This document shows positions 36,430-47,085 of a stretch of DNA of 64,000 nt, piece after piece. Numbering within the stretch: position 1 is the stretch's first letter; the number at the start of each line of letters is the position of its first letter. Location of the stretch: contig JANPYM010000006.1 in the NCBI GenBank assembly GCA_025890175.1, positions 1,987,500 through 2,051,499 of the forward strand, given 5' to 3'. Origin of the DNA: Ciborinia camelliae. Its lineage: Eukaryota > Ascomycota > Leotiomycetes > Helotiales > Sclerotiniaceae. Both the position numbers and the translations under genes were made by a program. The notes beneath the pieces were generated by a model, which worked only from the letters and a program-made list of their open reading frames with translations, was not told where the DNA came from and ran no database searches.

Positions 36430-38724
36430 CTAACGCCCAGCTCCACCATTAAGTACATATTTTCGACATGCCTAAACCAAAAATATACGTTAGTGAAATG
36501 GTGATGATTATGGGGCCATGGGAATGGAGTCAATGGTGTCACTTACTGCTTTCAAGACATCTACCCTCTCTTTGGAGTCCAGAAACACTCGGTAATATTG
36601 TGTTAGACTTTCATCCACAACATTGACACGTGTGCTCTGCCCTTCACATATGGCTTTCATCTTGAGCTCCATCTGTTTTCGCAGGAACGGTTTGCTGAGA
36701 CTGACTTCGAAGTCCATGTTATCATAGCCTTCCACCAGCGCAACTCCGAGTGTGGTCGGAATAAACTCTTCAACGCCACCTCTACCTCCTACATCCGCAG
36801 GAGCACCTCCTCTACCCCCCCTCCCGCCTCTCCCCCCTCTTCCACCGCGTCCGCCACGCCCTCCTCGCCCTGCAGCTGGCGTGTCGTTATCATTGTTGCC
36901 AGCGGCAGCTGCACCCGCCTTAGGCCTGGTAAATACGTATTCACGATCTTTGATTTTGGCAATATGCTCGGCCATAGTTGCATCGGTTCCGATTCCGTTT
37001 GCATCCATCAAAGCAATGAGATCAGGCTCCGTTAAATACCCTGGGGCCGTTGTCTTCCCATCCGTAATCATAGCCTCATCAGGTTCAAATCTCTCTCCGA
37101 GAGTGAATTTTGGTAATGGCGTACTACTATCCCATCTCTCGTAGACATAAACATCCAAGTAGTTCTTTTCTAGCACTACTAATCCATGCGTATGAAATAT
37201 TTCGTCTCCATATTCAAGCTCCACGTCGGTTGCCTGTCCTTTTGCGTCTTCTGAGCAACAGGCTAGGAATCTTCGAACAACAAATTCATAGATGCGAGCT
37301 TCTTCCGGCTTCAAAGCAGTCGATGCAACGTATGTTACGGGATGGATAGGCGGATGTGCTTTATCATCGTTTCGGCCCTCCCGAGGCCAGTGAAAGCCTC
37401 CATTCATGAGATTCTGAGCAAACGGTCCCCAACGATTATCTTGGATCTGCTTCTCCACTAGAGCTCTCAAATTCATCCCTTTATCAAAGCGATCAGTCTC
37501 CGTTCTGGGATAACTAATAAATCCTTTGTTGTAGAGGCTCTCGGCGGCAGTCATAGCCGTCTGGCTGTTCATATGTAACCAGCGACTAGCCGCTTTTTGT
37601 AACTCAACGGTAGTTAGAGGAAGAGGCTTCCACTTTTTTGTTGGCTTCTCCTGCACCTTAATGACTTTGGCAATCTTTGCATCAAGACATCGCTCGAATA
37701 TGATGATGACAACCGCTCGGTCAAACAGACGATTGCGCTTCCAATTAAATGTTACATTCATATCTTCCCGACCATGCGTTACCTTGATACTCCAGAATGG
37801 TTCAGGCACAAAGTTCTTCACCTTGAAATACCGATCAACAACGAAACCAAGAGTGGGAAATTGACAAGACCCTACAACGACATTAGTATGTAAGTACCTC
37901 ATAACTAGGGGAATAGAATTGATCACCATAACTGATCATAGCCTTTTCCAATGGTCCTCCTAACCTTTGAAGGTTGGTCGTCTGAAATCGTGTGAACGCA
38001 TAGCCAATTCTTAGATCAAGTTCTATACGAGCGGCTACAGCATCTACTTGACGTTGATCTAGGTCAACGGGATTCTTCGCTGCCCGAATCACATGCCTAT
38101 CACGATTAGCAATAGCTCTCAATCCTAAAATGTAGATTTACTTACGCCCGCTCAATATTACTGAACCGTGCTCTTTTGATCTCGATTCGTGGGTTACCTT
38201 TGAGTGCCTGTGTTCTCACTTCGCCGCCAATGTGCTCCCCTTCACGGTCACAATCAGTCCATATGAAAAGAGCCTTGGCCCCTCGTGCTTGAGACTCGAT
38301 ATTCTGTGCGATACTTTTCTTATCCTATAAGAATGAATCAGCGGGAAAGATGGAAACGAAGGGAAAGATCAAGGCACATCAGCAACAGACTCTATAACTT
38401 TTGCTTCATAAAAGAGTTTCTCGGGTGGAGGATCAGTCCAATTCTTGTGAGAGGGAGCAATATCCAGAGAGGTGAGATGCCCCAATACAGAGGTCATCAC
38501 CGCATTACAATTACCCCATTGCCCACCAAAATCGAACGTGAATGAATAGTTTTTGATATATCTGTTACGAGTATCTGACTTATCTGATTATCAATTTATG
38601 TAGTAAAATTTGATTTGACTGGGTGACGGTGACTTACAGCTTGAGCACTACCTCCTGCTAAATGATTAGCTACGGCTTTTGCAATGGAAGGTTTCTCCGC
38701 AACACAAAGAATCTTCAGGGCCAT
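36430..38724 (-). CDS. TOP3: DNA topoisomerase III (type IA)
   Basis: Relaxes negative supercoils and, with a RecQ helicase and Rmi1, dissolves recombination intermediates in the nucleus. Six exons: 38724-38638, 38578-38378, 38324-38146, 38096-37927, 37871-36547 and 36471-36430; total 667 residues. N-terminus MALKILCVAEKPSIAKAVAN with the start of the Toprim fold, then NRYIKNYSF, MTSVLGHLTSLD, the Toprim metal motif WTDCDREGEHIG (acids 120, 122, 124), LDLRIGYAFTRFQT, and the active-site tyrosine Y333 in GFISYPRTETDRFDKG. After LMDANGIGTDATMAEHIAKI come ~50 low-complexity residues with a run of RGG (548-568), then EEFIPTTLGVALVEGYD. Intron 1 uses an AAG acceptor to keep frame. The last exon codes only 13 residues; the protein ends without zinc-finger modules. 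Divergent from the DUF1295 gene, 608 bp between the starts. Confidence 0.93.
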
Positions 38725-39332
38725 CTTGATAACAGCTTCACGTGTGATCTTTTATTCATTTCCTAATCCGACGCCTTGGAGATGAATAACCTTACACTTC
38801 CCTCTGTGGTGTAAACAAACGAACGTTTTCATCCATAAGAACTGTTTGTTAACCAGCTTTGTAGAATTTATCTCTTGCGGGATAAAGTTGCAGAAATATC
38901 ATAGACATGAACTCTGTACAGTGAAAAGAAAGGTTTATTAACTTATGCCCGTGGTTAATGTACAGAAATGATAGATTGTCCCTCTCAGTTAACAGGATTT
39001 TGCCTTGTAGCCTCGTAGCCTTGTACTGTTGGTGTAAGTAAATTAAATTGCATTTATATCGATAGTACCTAGGTACCTACATACGGACGGAATCCACAAT
39101 GTCCGATGTCATTTAGAGCTTCACGTGAGCTCCAAGCTTCAAGCTTCACTCCACCCATACCTAGGTCTCTTCTTTCACTTTACCTTATTTACATCCTTCA
39201 CATCTTTCACCTCTGTTCAATTGAACTTGAGTGTGTATATATATCCATACTAGAGTAGCCCTAGCTACTAGGTATCTCTTTACCACCTCAATATCTCAAA
39301 TCGCAGCAAAGAGACGGTAATTCCTTGCAAAT
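38725..39332. promoter_or_regulatory. divergent promoter TOP3 / DUF1295 gene
   Basis: 608 bp between two start codons. It contains a TACCTAGGTACC palindrome at 39066-39077 and an AAGCTTCAAGCTTC direct repeat near 39133-39148. No coding region. Confidence 0.6.
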
Positions 39333-40555
39333 ATGGCTTTGCCAGTTATTAAAGCAATCGAAGACTGCTCAAACATTACAAAGACTGTCTTGCCATATCT
39401 GCCACAATTGTACGACCTACCTCAGCAGGTATTTCAATCCTACTCGAATCCTACTGAGCTTCGAATCCTCTACTTAGCTACGAATCCACTCATATCCGCC
39501 TTTGCATTCTCATTGTTTTTAGCACCTATATTTTTGTTGGTGTCAGAAGTCAACAAGAACTACTCCCAGGTTGACAGGTGCTGGAGCATCTTACCTACCA
39601 TATATAATGCCCACTTTACCATCTATGCACATCTATCTGGTCTACCAACCGGGCGACTAGACAATGTGCTCGCTTTTAGCACAATGTGGAGTGTATGTAC
39701 TATGTCTCTCAATATGCTGGCTTGATTTTGACAAACAACAGTTACGTCTGACCTTCAATTACTGGAGGAAAGGTGGCTACAGCATTGGATCTGAAGACTA
39801 TCGCTGGTATATTCTCATATGGGCATATTGTTACGTTCGGGCTAACCGTCATTTTAGGGACGTTGTTCGAGAAAAGATTCCCCCAACACTCTTCTTCGTC
39901 TTCAATGTCATTTTCATATCACTCGCTCAAAGCATTTTGCTCTTCTTGATTGCAACTCCGTCATACGTCATACTCTTGGCTTCACGATATGAAGCTCCCT
40001 GGACAACGGCAGATTTGATATTCTCTAGAGGCCTTGTAACTCTTGTGGTACTTGAGTATTTTGCGGATGGGCAACAATGGAGTATGTGATCATAGATATC
40101 TCTTGTTGGGTATGGCTAATATATTTCCAAAATCAGACTACCAAACCTCCAAGAAACAATACTTGAAGACCGCTAAAGTACAAGGAGGATTTGACCAAGA
40201 ATCACTCGACCGTGGTTTCGTTACCTCTGGTCTCTGGTCCTTGAGCCGACATCCAAATTTCGCTGCCGAACAAACTATATGGGTGGTACTATATATGTGG
40301 GGCTGCTGGACTAGTGAAGTAGTATTCAACTGGACATTTGCCGGTGCCATGTCGTACTTGGTACTCTTCCAAGCCTCGACTTGGCTCACTGAACTCATAA
40401 CAGCCAAGAAATATCCAGATTATCAGGAATACCAAGCTCGAGTTGGCAAGTTTTTGCCCAATATTTTTTCTACTGGGCCAGCATTTTCCAAAGTGGAGAA
40501 GAAAGTAGCCCCGGCCATCAAGGGGGACAGGAGGAAGGCTTCGGCAAGTAAATAA
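39333..40555 (+). CDS. DUF1295 / steroid-reductase-like membrane protein
   Basis: Three exons, 39333-39692, 39742-40081 and 40137-40555, with introns of 49 and 55 bp, give 372 residues. Several hydrophobic segments (ISAFAFSLFLAPIFLLVSEV, FFVFNVIFISLAQSILLFLI, IWVVLYMWGCW, VFNWTFAGAMSYLVLF) mark a polytopic membrane protein. Conserved motifs include NYSQVDRCWSILPTIY, LTFNYWRKGGY, EDYRWYI, FVTSGLWSLSRHPNFAAEQ and TAKKYPDYQEYQARVGKF, the latter two typical of DUF1295 proteins related to 3-oxo-5-alpha-steroid 4-dehydrogenases and isoprenylcysteine methyltransferases. The C-terminus is Lys-rich (KGDRRKASASK), compatible with ER retention. A reductase acting on a sterol or long-chain enone is likely but the substrate is unknown. 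The first intron ends within TTG..CAACAG and keeps the phase. Confidence 0.87.
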
Positions 40556-41347
40556 ATGGTAATACATACTAGGGCTATAGATTTTCACGTTTACAACCTC
40601 AAGCAACTGCTTTGGATAAGCAAAAATTAAGAGGAGGACCAGAGAGGTTTCCTAGAAACTGTACAAAGGAAATATATAGGTTACGATTTTTGGAAATTCT
40701 TCCTAGATAACATGCATCCTGCCGAGTTTGGTGCTGTCATTCTGACTGTTCCCGTCAACGTACCATTTCCATGTTCTAAATGGCTTTGGACATTCCAACC
40801 CCTCCTGAGAACCCCTCATAATGATTAATGTCGGCGTACATTAACCGAAAGTTATCTGGCAAAGTCATTTGTTCTTGCCGCGTTTAAGATCTAATTAATA
40901 TTCTCAAAACAAGAACCAGACAGGGCCTCTCAAGACTATGACATCTACATCATGTAACGTTCCTTCTCTCTTCAGAGGCTTCGACTTTCCAGCAAGGTTT
41001 GGCAGGCGTTGATGGTTTAGTAAAGGTTATGTTTGATTCTTGCAATTATCGTCTTGATTACCTTTTGTTGACTTGACCCCAAGTACTTCATTACATCTAT
41101 CTCTATCAACACTGGTGGGGAAATCAGCGCTTTCGCATCTTTTAACGTCATAATTGATACTCTATTCCATTCACAATAAACAGCATATTTATTTAAGAAA
41201 TACTCTGGGAGAAATATAACTTCATCCACCTTCTTTATCACCTTCGGATAGGCCGTACCTGTAGCACCTCAAACTAAAACAATCTCTTTCCTCTCTCAAT
41301 TATATCATAGGAACAAGCGGAACGAAGTCTGTTTGTATCATATCATC
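40556..41347. other. intergenic, no supported gene
   Basis: Nothing recognisable; a 74-codon minus-strand frame at 41017-41241 is probably chance. Confidence 0.5.
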
Positions 41348-42439
41348 ATGGTAGAGAAGCACGAATTTGATGTGGGAATACTCACCCGAGGTTCACAAAG
41401 TCCACAACCGGAACGACCCAGCCAACCGGTTGACAGTCCGCCTCGATCAAGCCCTTCACCCTCACCTCCATCAAGACCTCCACCTCCATATTCAGTGCAA
41501 GATGAAGGTGCTCATCTCACCGGTCCTCCAGGAAGAAACTCGGAATACCCATTTTGTCACGTAATCTTAAGGTCTGGTGATTTCTCTCCTTTAGACCAGC
41601 CCTTCAGCCATGCAGAATTATCATCTAGCACACCACCCACTCTATCCACCACCACTTATGATTTCAGCCGAAGTCCACGATTTCCCGGTCGGAGGAGAGA
41701 TCTCAATGTCGCCAATAATATTCTAAAGCTGAAAGAGCCACCTCCTGGCAGCCGAATCATGACTCGAAGAAATCGTGGCAAATTCAGGTCTGAAGTTTGG
41801 GAGGCCCCGGAAAAGACCCCTAAATTTTATACAACTCAACCAGCTAAAAATAGGAGATATTATTCCCGTACATTCCCTGCTGATGCTTGTACTCAGCCCC
41901 ATCTCGACGAATGTTATCCTCAGCCATATGGTACAAGCTCTGTTTCTCCCTCATCCCCCCCAGCACGGCCCCATAAATCGACACAGAAATTGTATCAAGA
42001 ATTAGAACATTTTGAGATACGATTACACGATTTGCAGTCTGCTATGGCGAGAGTCGAGCGCCAGTACAATCTTTTGATCCTGCAACTACCAAGAACCCAC
42101 GACAATTGTTTGAATTTTGAACCTTCGGTTTGGGGGGAGTGGCAACAAACGATCTACCAAAACTCGCAGTTCCTTGAAAATGAGCACCTAAATATGTCAA
42201 GAAACCTGAAAATAATGGTGCGTGAGCGGATGCCTATTTGTGAAGAAGTGAAGAAGCGCAGGGAGGCAAGGGATTTTATGGAGAAGCCTCTTAAGATCAT
42301 GTCGAGAGAGAGGAATGACAGAATTGAGGGAAGGAAATGGCTGAGAAAAGAGATACCATGGGCACATGCTGTGAATATGGGGAGAGGCGGATCATACATG
42401 ACGAATGCTGTGGATATGATGCGGAGGGTGTCGTTTTAA
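41348..42439 (+). CDS. hypothetical Pro-rich protein with helical C-terminus
   Basis: A single exon of 363 residues. I start at the first ATG, 41348 (MVEKHEFDVGILTRG); the frame is open slightly further upstream but only from TTG. Residues 1-140 are Pro/Ser-rich (PSPSPPSRPPPPYSVQDEG). The middle is basic (MTRRNRGKFRSEVWEAPEK). From about residue 220 the chain becomes helical (STQKLYQELEHFEIRLHDLQ, MARVERQYNLLILQL) and later charged (ICEEVKKRREARDFMEKPLK), ending in GGSYMTNAVDMMRRVSF. No known domain is recognised. Its length, consistent codon use and absence of competing stops make it a probable real gene, likely restricted to related fungi. Confidence 0.65.
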   Translation: MVEKHEFDVGILTRGSQSPQPERPSQPVDSPPRSSPSPSPPSRPPPPYSVQDEGAHLTGPPGRNSEYPFCHVILRSGDFSPLDQPFSHAELSSSTPPTLSTTTYDFSRSPRFPGRRRDLNVANNILKLKEPPPGSRIMTRRNRGKFRSEVWEAPEKTPKFYTTQPAKNRRYYSRTFPADACTQPHLDECYPQPYGTSSVSPSSPPARPHKSTQKLYQELEHFEIRLHDLQSAMARVERQYNLLILQLPRTHDNCLNFEPSVWGEWQQTIYQNSQFLENEHLNMSRNLKIMVRERMPICEEVKKRREARDFMEKPLKIMSRERNDRIEGRKWLRKEIPWAHAVNMGRGGSYMTNAVDMMRRVSF

Positions 42440-43702
42440 GGTTGATATTGAATGTTCATGAGTTAGATTGATGAATGGAAACAGCGATAATTTATAGTAT
42501 TGTCTAGCATTTTGTGTTGAATGGAATATTCTTGGCCATTAAAGGTTCGAGTCTCTTTTGCAATAAGGGGTGTCAATGTGACTGACTTTCTTTGCGTGGT
42601 GTGACTTGGAAGTTCATTATCACCGATTGCTTTCAAAGCGAGGTGAGAGAGTATGTCTGTTTAACAAAAGATTGTACAGGATAAAGTATATCTACCAAAG
42701 AAAGTGAAATCTCCTATTTACCACTTGGCATTTTCAAACTTTGAATGTACGGTATCACTCATCCGGCGAATAATGAACTCTTCGTTGAAGTGTCAAGTTA
42801 ATATTCAACGAACTACCCCCTCAGTTCCAAAAATGAATAATTGATCGTGGAGCGTTCAAATGAAGATAGTAACATATACATATATACATATATACACATA
42901 TACATATATACATATATACACATATACATATATACACATATACACATATACACATATACATATATACATATATATACATATATACATATATATGTATATA
43001 TACACATATACATATATACACATATATACATATACATATATACATATATATGATATTTGTTGCTTTTTTTTTTACAATTGACATTGTTACCCCGATCCAT
43101 TCGGTTGAGATACTTATCAACATCTCCCACGATTTTGTTCAACGCATATGATTTTATCACTTCCGCCCCAAGGAACTCGATTTATAGTGTAACTCACTTG
43201 TCCAACGGTAGTTGCAATATTGTAGGATCTAGTGCCGATATACATTGGGGCTGCCATATGAGAGTATAGTTATAAAAAATTAAGCAATGATACATTCGGA
43301 GGTCAAAAAAAGCTGTTGGTTTTGGGCCAAATTACATTGTTGGAATGGGGCTTACAACTATATTTAGATGCCAAACAAAAGTCGGAAAGCAGATATATGA
43401 TCAAACAGATGCCTGTAGAATATAATCCTCCCTCCCATTCTAACCACCCCACTCATAGCCACTGGCAAGAATCGATACTTTATGCATACCCGGTGACTTA
43501 TTGTCCATTCACTCCACATTATTCATCAACCCGTATATCATATTCATCCTGTGCCCAGCACATCGTCCCGAGTGTCCTCGCGTCACCCAATGTAGACCTC
43601 CAACTCAACAGCTCCTCTCCGAATTTTTCCTTGTCAGAAACCCCTCCAGCGTCCTCATGTGCACGATGTCCTATCACACCTCCAAACCCTTGCTCCCTCC
43701 CA
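42440..43702. other. intergenic with a long TA/CA microsatellite
   Basis: No gene. Frames over the repeat at 42813-43160 on both strands are low-complexity Tyr/Ile/His peptides. A plus-strand frame at 43316-43810 lacks an ATG-led domain and runs antisense into the small membrane-protein gene. Confidence 0.6.
42872..43051 (+). repeat. (ATACAT/ATACAC) microsatellite, ~180 bp
   Basis: An alternating purine-pyrimidine array of catata/tacaca units, interrupted once by an atatatgtatatat palindrome near 42985-43000. Confidence 0.95.
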
Positions 43703-43915
43703 CTACTTCTTTGCATCTTTCTTAACCTTCGGCTTCGCATACGGCTTATTCGTTTGGTAATGAATCAACAATGCAATTCCAACCAAAGCAAACAATCCAA
43801 CCAACACTAGGATCAATTCGACGAAGAGAAAGGGGTTTGCTTGTAGCACTGCCGTAGCTTTAGGTGTAAATCTCAACCATTTGAAGGCATCAGGGCCGGA
43901 GAATGCTTGTCCCAT
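43703..43915 (-). CDS. small single-pass membrane protein, 70 residues
   Basis: ATG at 43915 to TAG at 43703. The N-terminus MGQAFSGPDAFKWLRFTP is followed by a long hydrophobic helix (PFLFVELILVLVGLFALVGI and ALLIHY) and a Lys-rich tail (KPKVKKDAKK). The size, a single strong membrane segment and a dibasic-rich end suggest an ER membrane microprotein with the tail in the cytosol. I do not recognise a family. An intron-containing upstream exon cannot be excluded. The predicted protein is much more ordered than the opposite-strand frame that overlaps it. Confidence 0.6.
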   Translation of the reverse strand: MGQAFSGPDAFKWLRFTPKATAVLQANPFLFVELILVLVGLFALVGIALLIHYQTNKPYAKPKVKKDAKK

Positions 43916-44875
43916 CTTCGTTTATTAGGCTGTGGGGATCTCGAGATGAGATGGATGTGAGGTATTGATGAGGTATGCGCCTGAAGACAACGAGTTGGAA
44001 CGATGTAAGCTTCGAAAGAACGGTTTACGATGGGCTCGGCCGGCGGCTCTCGTATATCAAAGGCGATCAATTTGTTAATCAAATCGAAAGGTATAGAATT
44101 GAATCCGGTCAACAGAAGGTAAGTAGCAGCAAACTTTTCACTGGCTCTTTTTGATAATGCAAAAACACCACGTAATATTACGGAGAGAGGGAGAGAGAGA
44201 GGGAAAACGAGGGATTCAAAACCTACGATGGGGAGGATACGGACGGTATACACACTCCCCTAAAAACCTAAAATAGATTATATGAGACACCTCAGTTCAT
44301 GGATGTTTCGAATCATCAGCATTGGTGTTACTATGAGCCCAATGCCCATGCTGTAAGGGTCAGTGATAAATGATGGGACGATGGGGATTCATGAGGTTAC
44401 AGATTTGTAGGAGAGTTGTCTCGGGAAAACAGAGCTTTGACAATTTATGTTGGCCAATTATTCAACTAAATATTAGGTAATCATTGTTATTTATAAGGAA
44501 ACACCGCTACATTTTATATTCACGCCCTACCGAGCCATTACCTATGATACCTACTCCTAATGTCTGATATTCCATGCCATTGCTGTATGCCCAGGTGAAC
44601 AGTCCATATATTCATTCCACTTATCACATCAAATTACCAAACGTCAGACCCGTAAAAATACGTTTAATATCTAGATCAAATATATCTAATATAATCTTTG
44701 CATAATACCTCCCTCTTGTATGTTGTTTCTTCATATACACAGCCTTCCAGAACGCCATGCAAACACTCATATTTTTGGGTAAAATCTCCCCTACTCCTGC
44801 AATGACTGAATGCTGTTACCAAACGAGTTCATGTGAGGATAAAATACTATCGCAGAACAGTATAGTGCGAGAATT
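43916..44875. other. intergenic, no supported gene
   Basis: A 126-codon minus-strand frame at 43873-44253 overlaps the small gene's start out of frame and is not supported. The rest is non-coding; it holds the promoter of the small gene and the 3' side of the next minus-strand gene. Confidence 0.5.
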
Positions 44876-47085
44876 TCATTGTTCGAGCAACGCCAGCTCG
44901 TTTTCTGGCTCGGGTCGTGGATCTGATTGGGATTCGGCATGTATTTCAGGACTTAGAGAGACACTTTCAACTTTTTGCAAAATACCCTTTCCAGCCCTAC
45001 TCAATGCTTCCACAATACTTTCCATTGATCGACTTTCTTGCCTTACTGCTCTCAATGCTGCTTCCACCTCTTCACAGCGCTTTCGCAGGCGCTCGACCTC
45101 GGCTCTGAGAAGATCGGCCTGGTCGTCTTTTGCACCGAGCTGTGCGTCGCTAATTGATTCTGTTGCTGTGGTACCAGTTGACCCTTCAAACTTTTTGTGC
45201 TCACTGGGTGATGGTGTGTTTCTTCTGGTTTCTTCTGGTATGAGCAAAGTCGTGCTCGAGTCTTGCGTATGAGTCTTCATCCCCGCACTTAATTCTTGGA
45301 TCCTTTGCTCCAGCTCAAGTTTCAATTTATTCCAGTTCTTTCTCTCCTCCCCAGTCTTTTCTTCTAATTGACTAGCCATCTTCACAATTTCGACGTACTG
45401 TGCCCCTTCTTGTACCGCTGCTTGTCGGTAGGAATCCCTACTTTTCGCAAGATCCTCGACATCTCCCTCCAACTCAAGAACTTGAGTATGTAGTCTCGCT
45501 TTCTCTTCGGTAAGGCTGAAAATCTCGGTATCGGAAACCTGGTGCTTTTTCTCGAGGGCGCTCGCTCGACTTTGAGAGCGCGAGAAAGCCGCGAGGAGTT
45601 TATCGTGTTCGCCCTGCAACGATGATAATGCGATCTTTTGTATGGAGACCTCATGCTGAAGCGCTGCCGTATGAACCTGCAACGCGCTATCCGATGACTG
45701 CGTACCTGTGATGGGTGGTAGAACATTGGTAGACGTATGAAGATTCGATGACTGAAGCGGGCCACCAGACGGACTAATGTAAGATGCCGACCCTGAAGGA
45801 GATGAGAAATTTACCGACGTCGGAGAGGGAAAAGCCCGCCCTGGTGGAGATGGTAATTGTCGGTTTGGGGCAGGCGGGGGATTCATAATCGAGAGCCTCT
45901 GGCTCGTATTGTCGATGGGCAAGGGAGTGGGGTGGTAAGGTGATTGGGTTCGTATAGGGGGAAGTTCTTCACTAGCTGACATAGCCAAAGACTTGCGTCT
46001 TTGGTGCATTCTAGAATCAGAAGTGTCAAGGCTATTCAACATAGGTCTCTGGTGATCATCATCGATACGTCGTTTCATGATGTCTAAAGGACCATCTCGG
46101 GTCACACCATTGATCGCACTGAGAACATCCTTATTGAAGGGGTTTTTTGAAGCACCAGGAGGAACCTGTTGCACAAACTTATCGGCGAGTTCATTAACCT
46201 TATTGATTTTGGTAAGTATCCAGTGGAGTGTTTGTTTCAGCCCAAAGTCAATAATTGGAGGTGGATCCCCAGAAGGAAGAAGACGTAGCTGTGAGTGGGC
46301 CTAGGATTCTGTAAGTATGATTCGAAGGATCACATTCAAATATGAAAAAAATGGACCCGCCTGAACAACAAGAATCAAGCACTTTGTTGATACTTACTGG
46401 ATTGATACCACGCTTCTCGGAATCTATACCCGAACGGAGCGTCTCCGCTAGCTGAGTAAGCCCAATGCTGCAAGCCTGCGTAACAAGGGCAAGTTCAGGG
46501 TTCTTTTGGCAATGCTCGCAGCATTCTGGTAGAGATTCTCCTTCTTGATCATATGTAGTCTGTCGCCTGCATTGACGACATATATTAGACGCATCTTGAG
46601 AGGAATCCACCCGACCACTTACGGTCACCCGGGGGGGTTGACCAAAAGTGGAAGTATTCTGAATCGCCCGATTATGATCATATCTAGTTGAATCTAAAGA
46701 GTAAGAGTTGAATTAGTGATCAAACGTGGCGTTTCTTTCTAGGCTGTCCTTAACACCTACAATGTGCCTGAGATGGGGGCATTTTCCCAGGTGCGTCTAT
46801 ATCCACCTTTGGTATTCCACTGTTACCATCCCCCTCATAACGCACCCTTTTCGCGACCGAAACCCCGCCATTCCGAGTATATTGATTGTTTTGTATCGTC
46901 CGGTTTTCTGAAATACCGGATACTAGATGGCGCGAAAATAGTCCCGCTTCAATTGGTGGTAACGTTCCGCCATGCCAACCATTACTATTTCCATTTCGTT
47001 GTGTCGGTAATTTCGCAACGTCTTCCCAACGACGTTTATTGCCTGATCGATACGATTGGGGGAGCTCCTTTGATCGAGCATCCAT
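44876..47085 (-). CDS. zinc-knuckle and coiled-coil protein, unknown
   Basis: Three exons, 47085-46761, 46693-46398 and 46288-44876 (introns 67 and 109 bp), give 677 residues with phases 1 and 0 consistent. The N-terminus is disordered and basic (YRSGNKRRWEDVAKL). At about 147-170 lies a CxxC-x16-CxxC cluster (ICRQCRRQTTYDQEGE through CEHCQKNP), a GATA-like spacing that should bind one zinc. It is followed by helical LALVTQACSIGLTQLAETLR and IIDFGLKQTLHWILTKINKV. Then a Pro/Ser-rich linker, and a coiled coil of ~130 residues from about 410 (ALQHEVSIQKIALSSLQGEH onward), with a second short one near the end (LRAEVERLRKRCEEVEAALR). The order suggests a regulatory or scaffold protein. No function is known to me. 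The first intron donor gtaggt is non-optimal but required by frame. Confidence 0.7.

Noticed and set aside
36752..37144. Pro-rich plus-strand frame (PPLPPLPP units)
   Set aside because: Antisense of the RGG codons of TOP3.
42544..42560. B-box-like GGTTCGAGTC
   Set aside because: No A box, no cloverleaf arms at the right spacing; not a tRNA gene.
42813..43160. 100-115 codon frames over the microsatellite
   Set aside because: They encode only Tyr/Ile/Met repeats of the TA/CA array.
43316..43810. 164-codon plus-strand frame
   Set aside because: Ser/Pro/Cys/His-rich, begins without an ATG-based context and runs antisense into the small membrane-protein gene.
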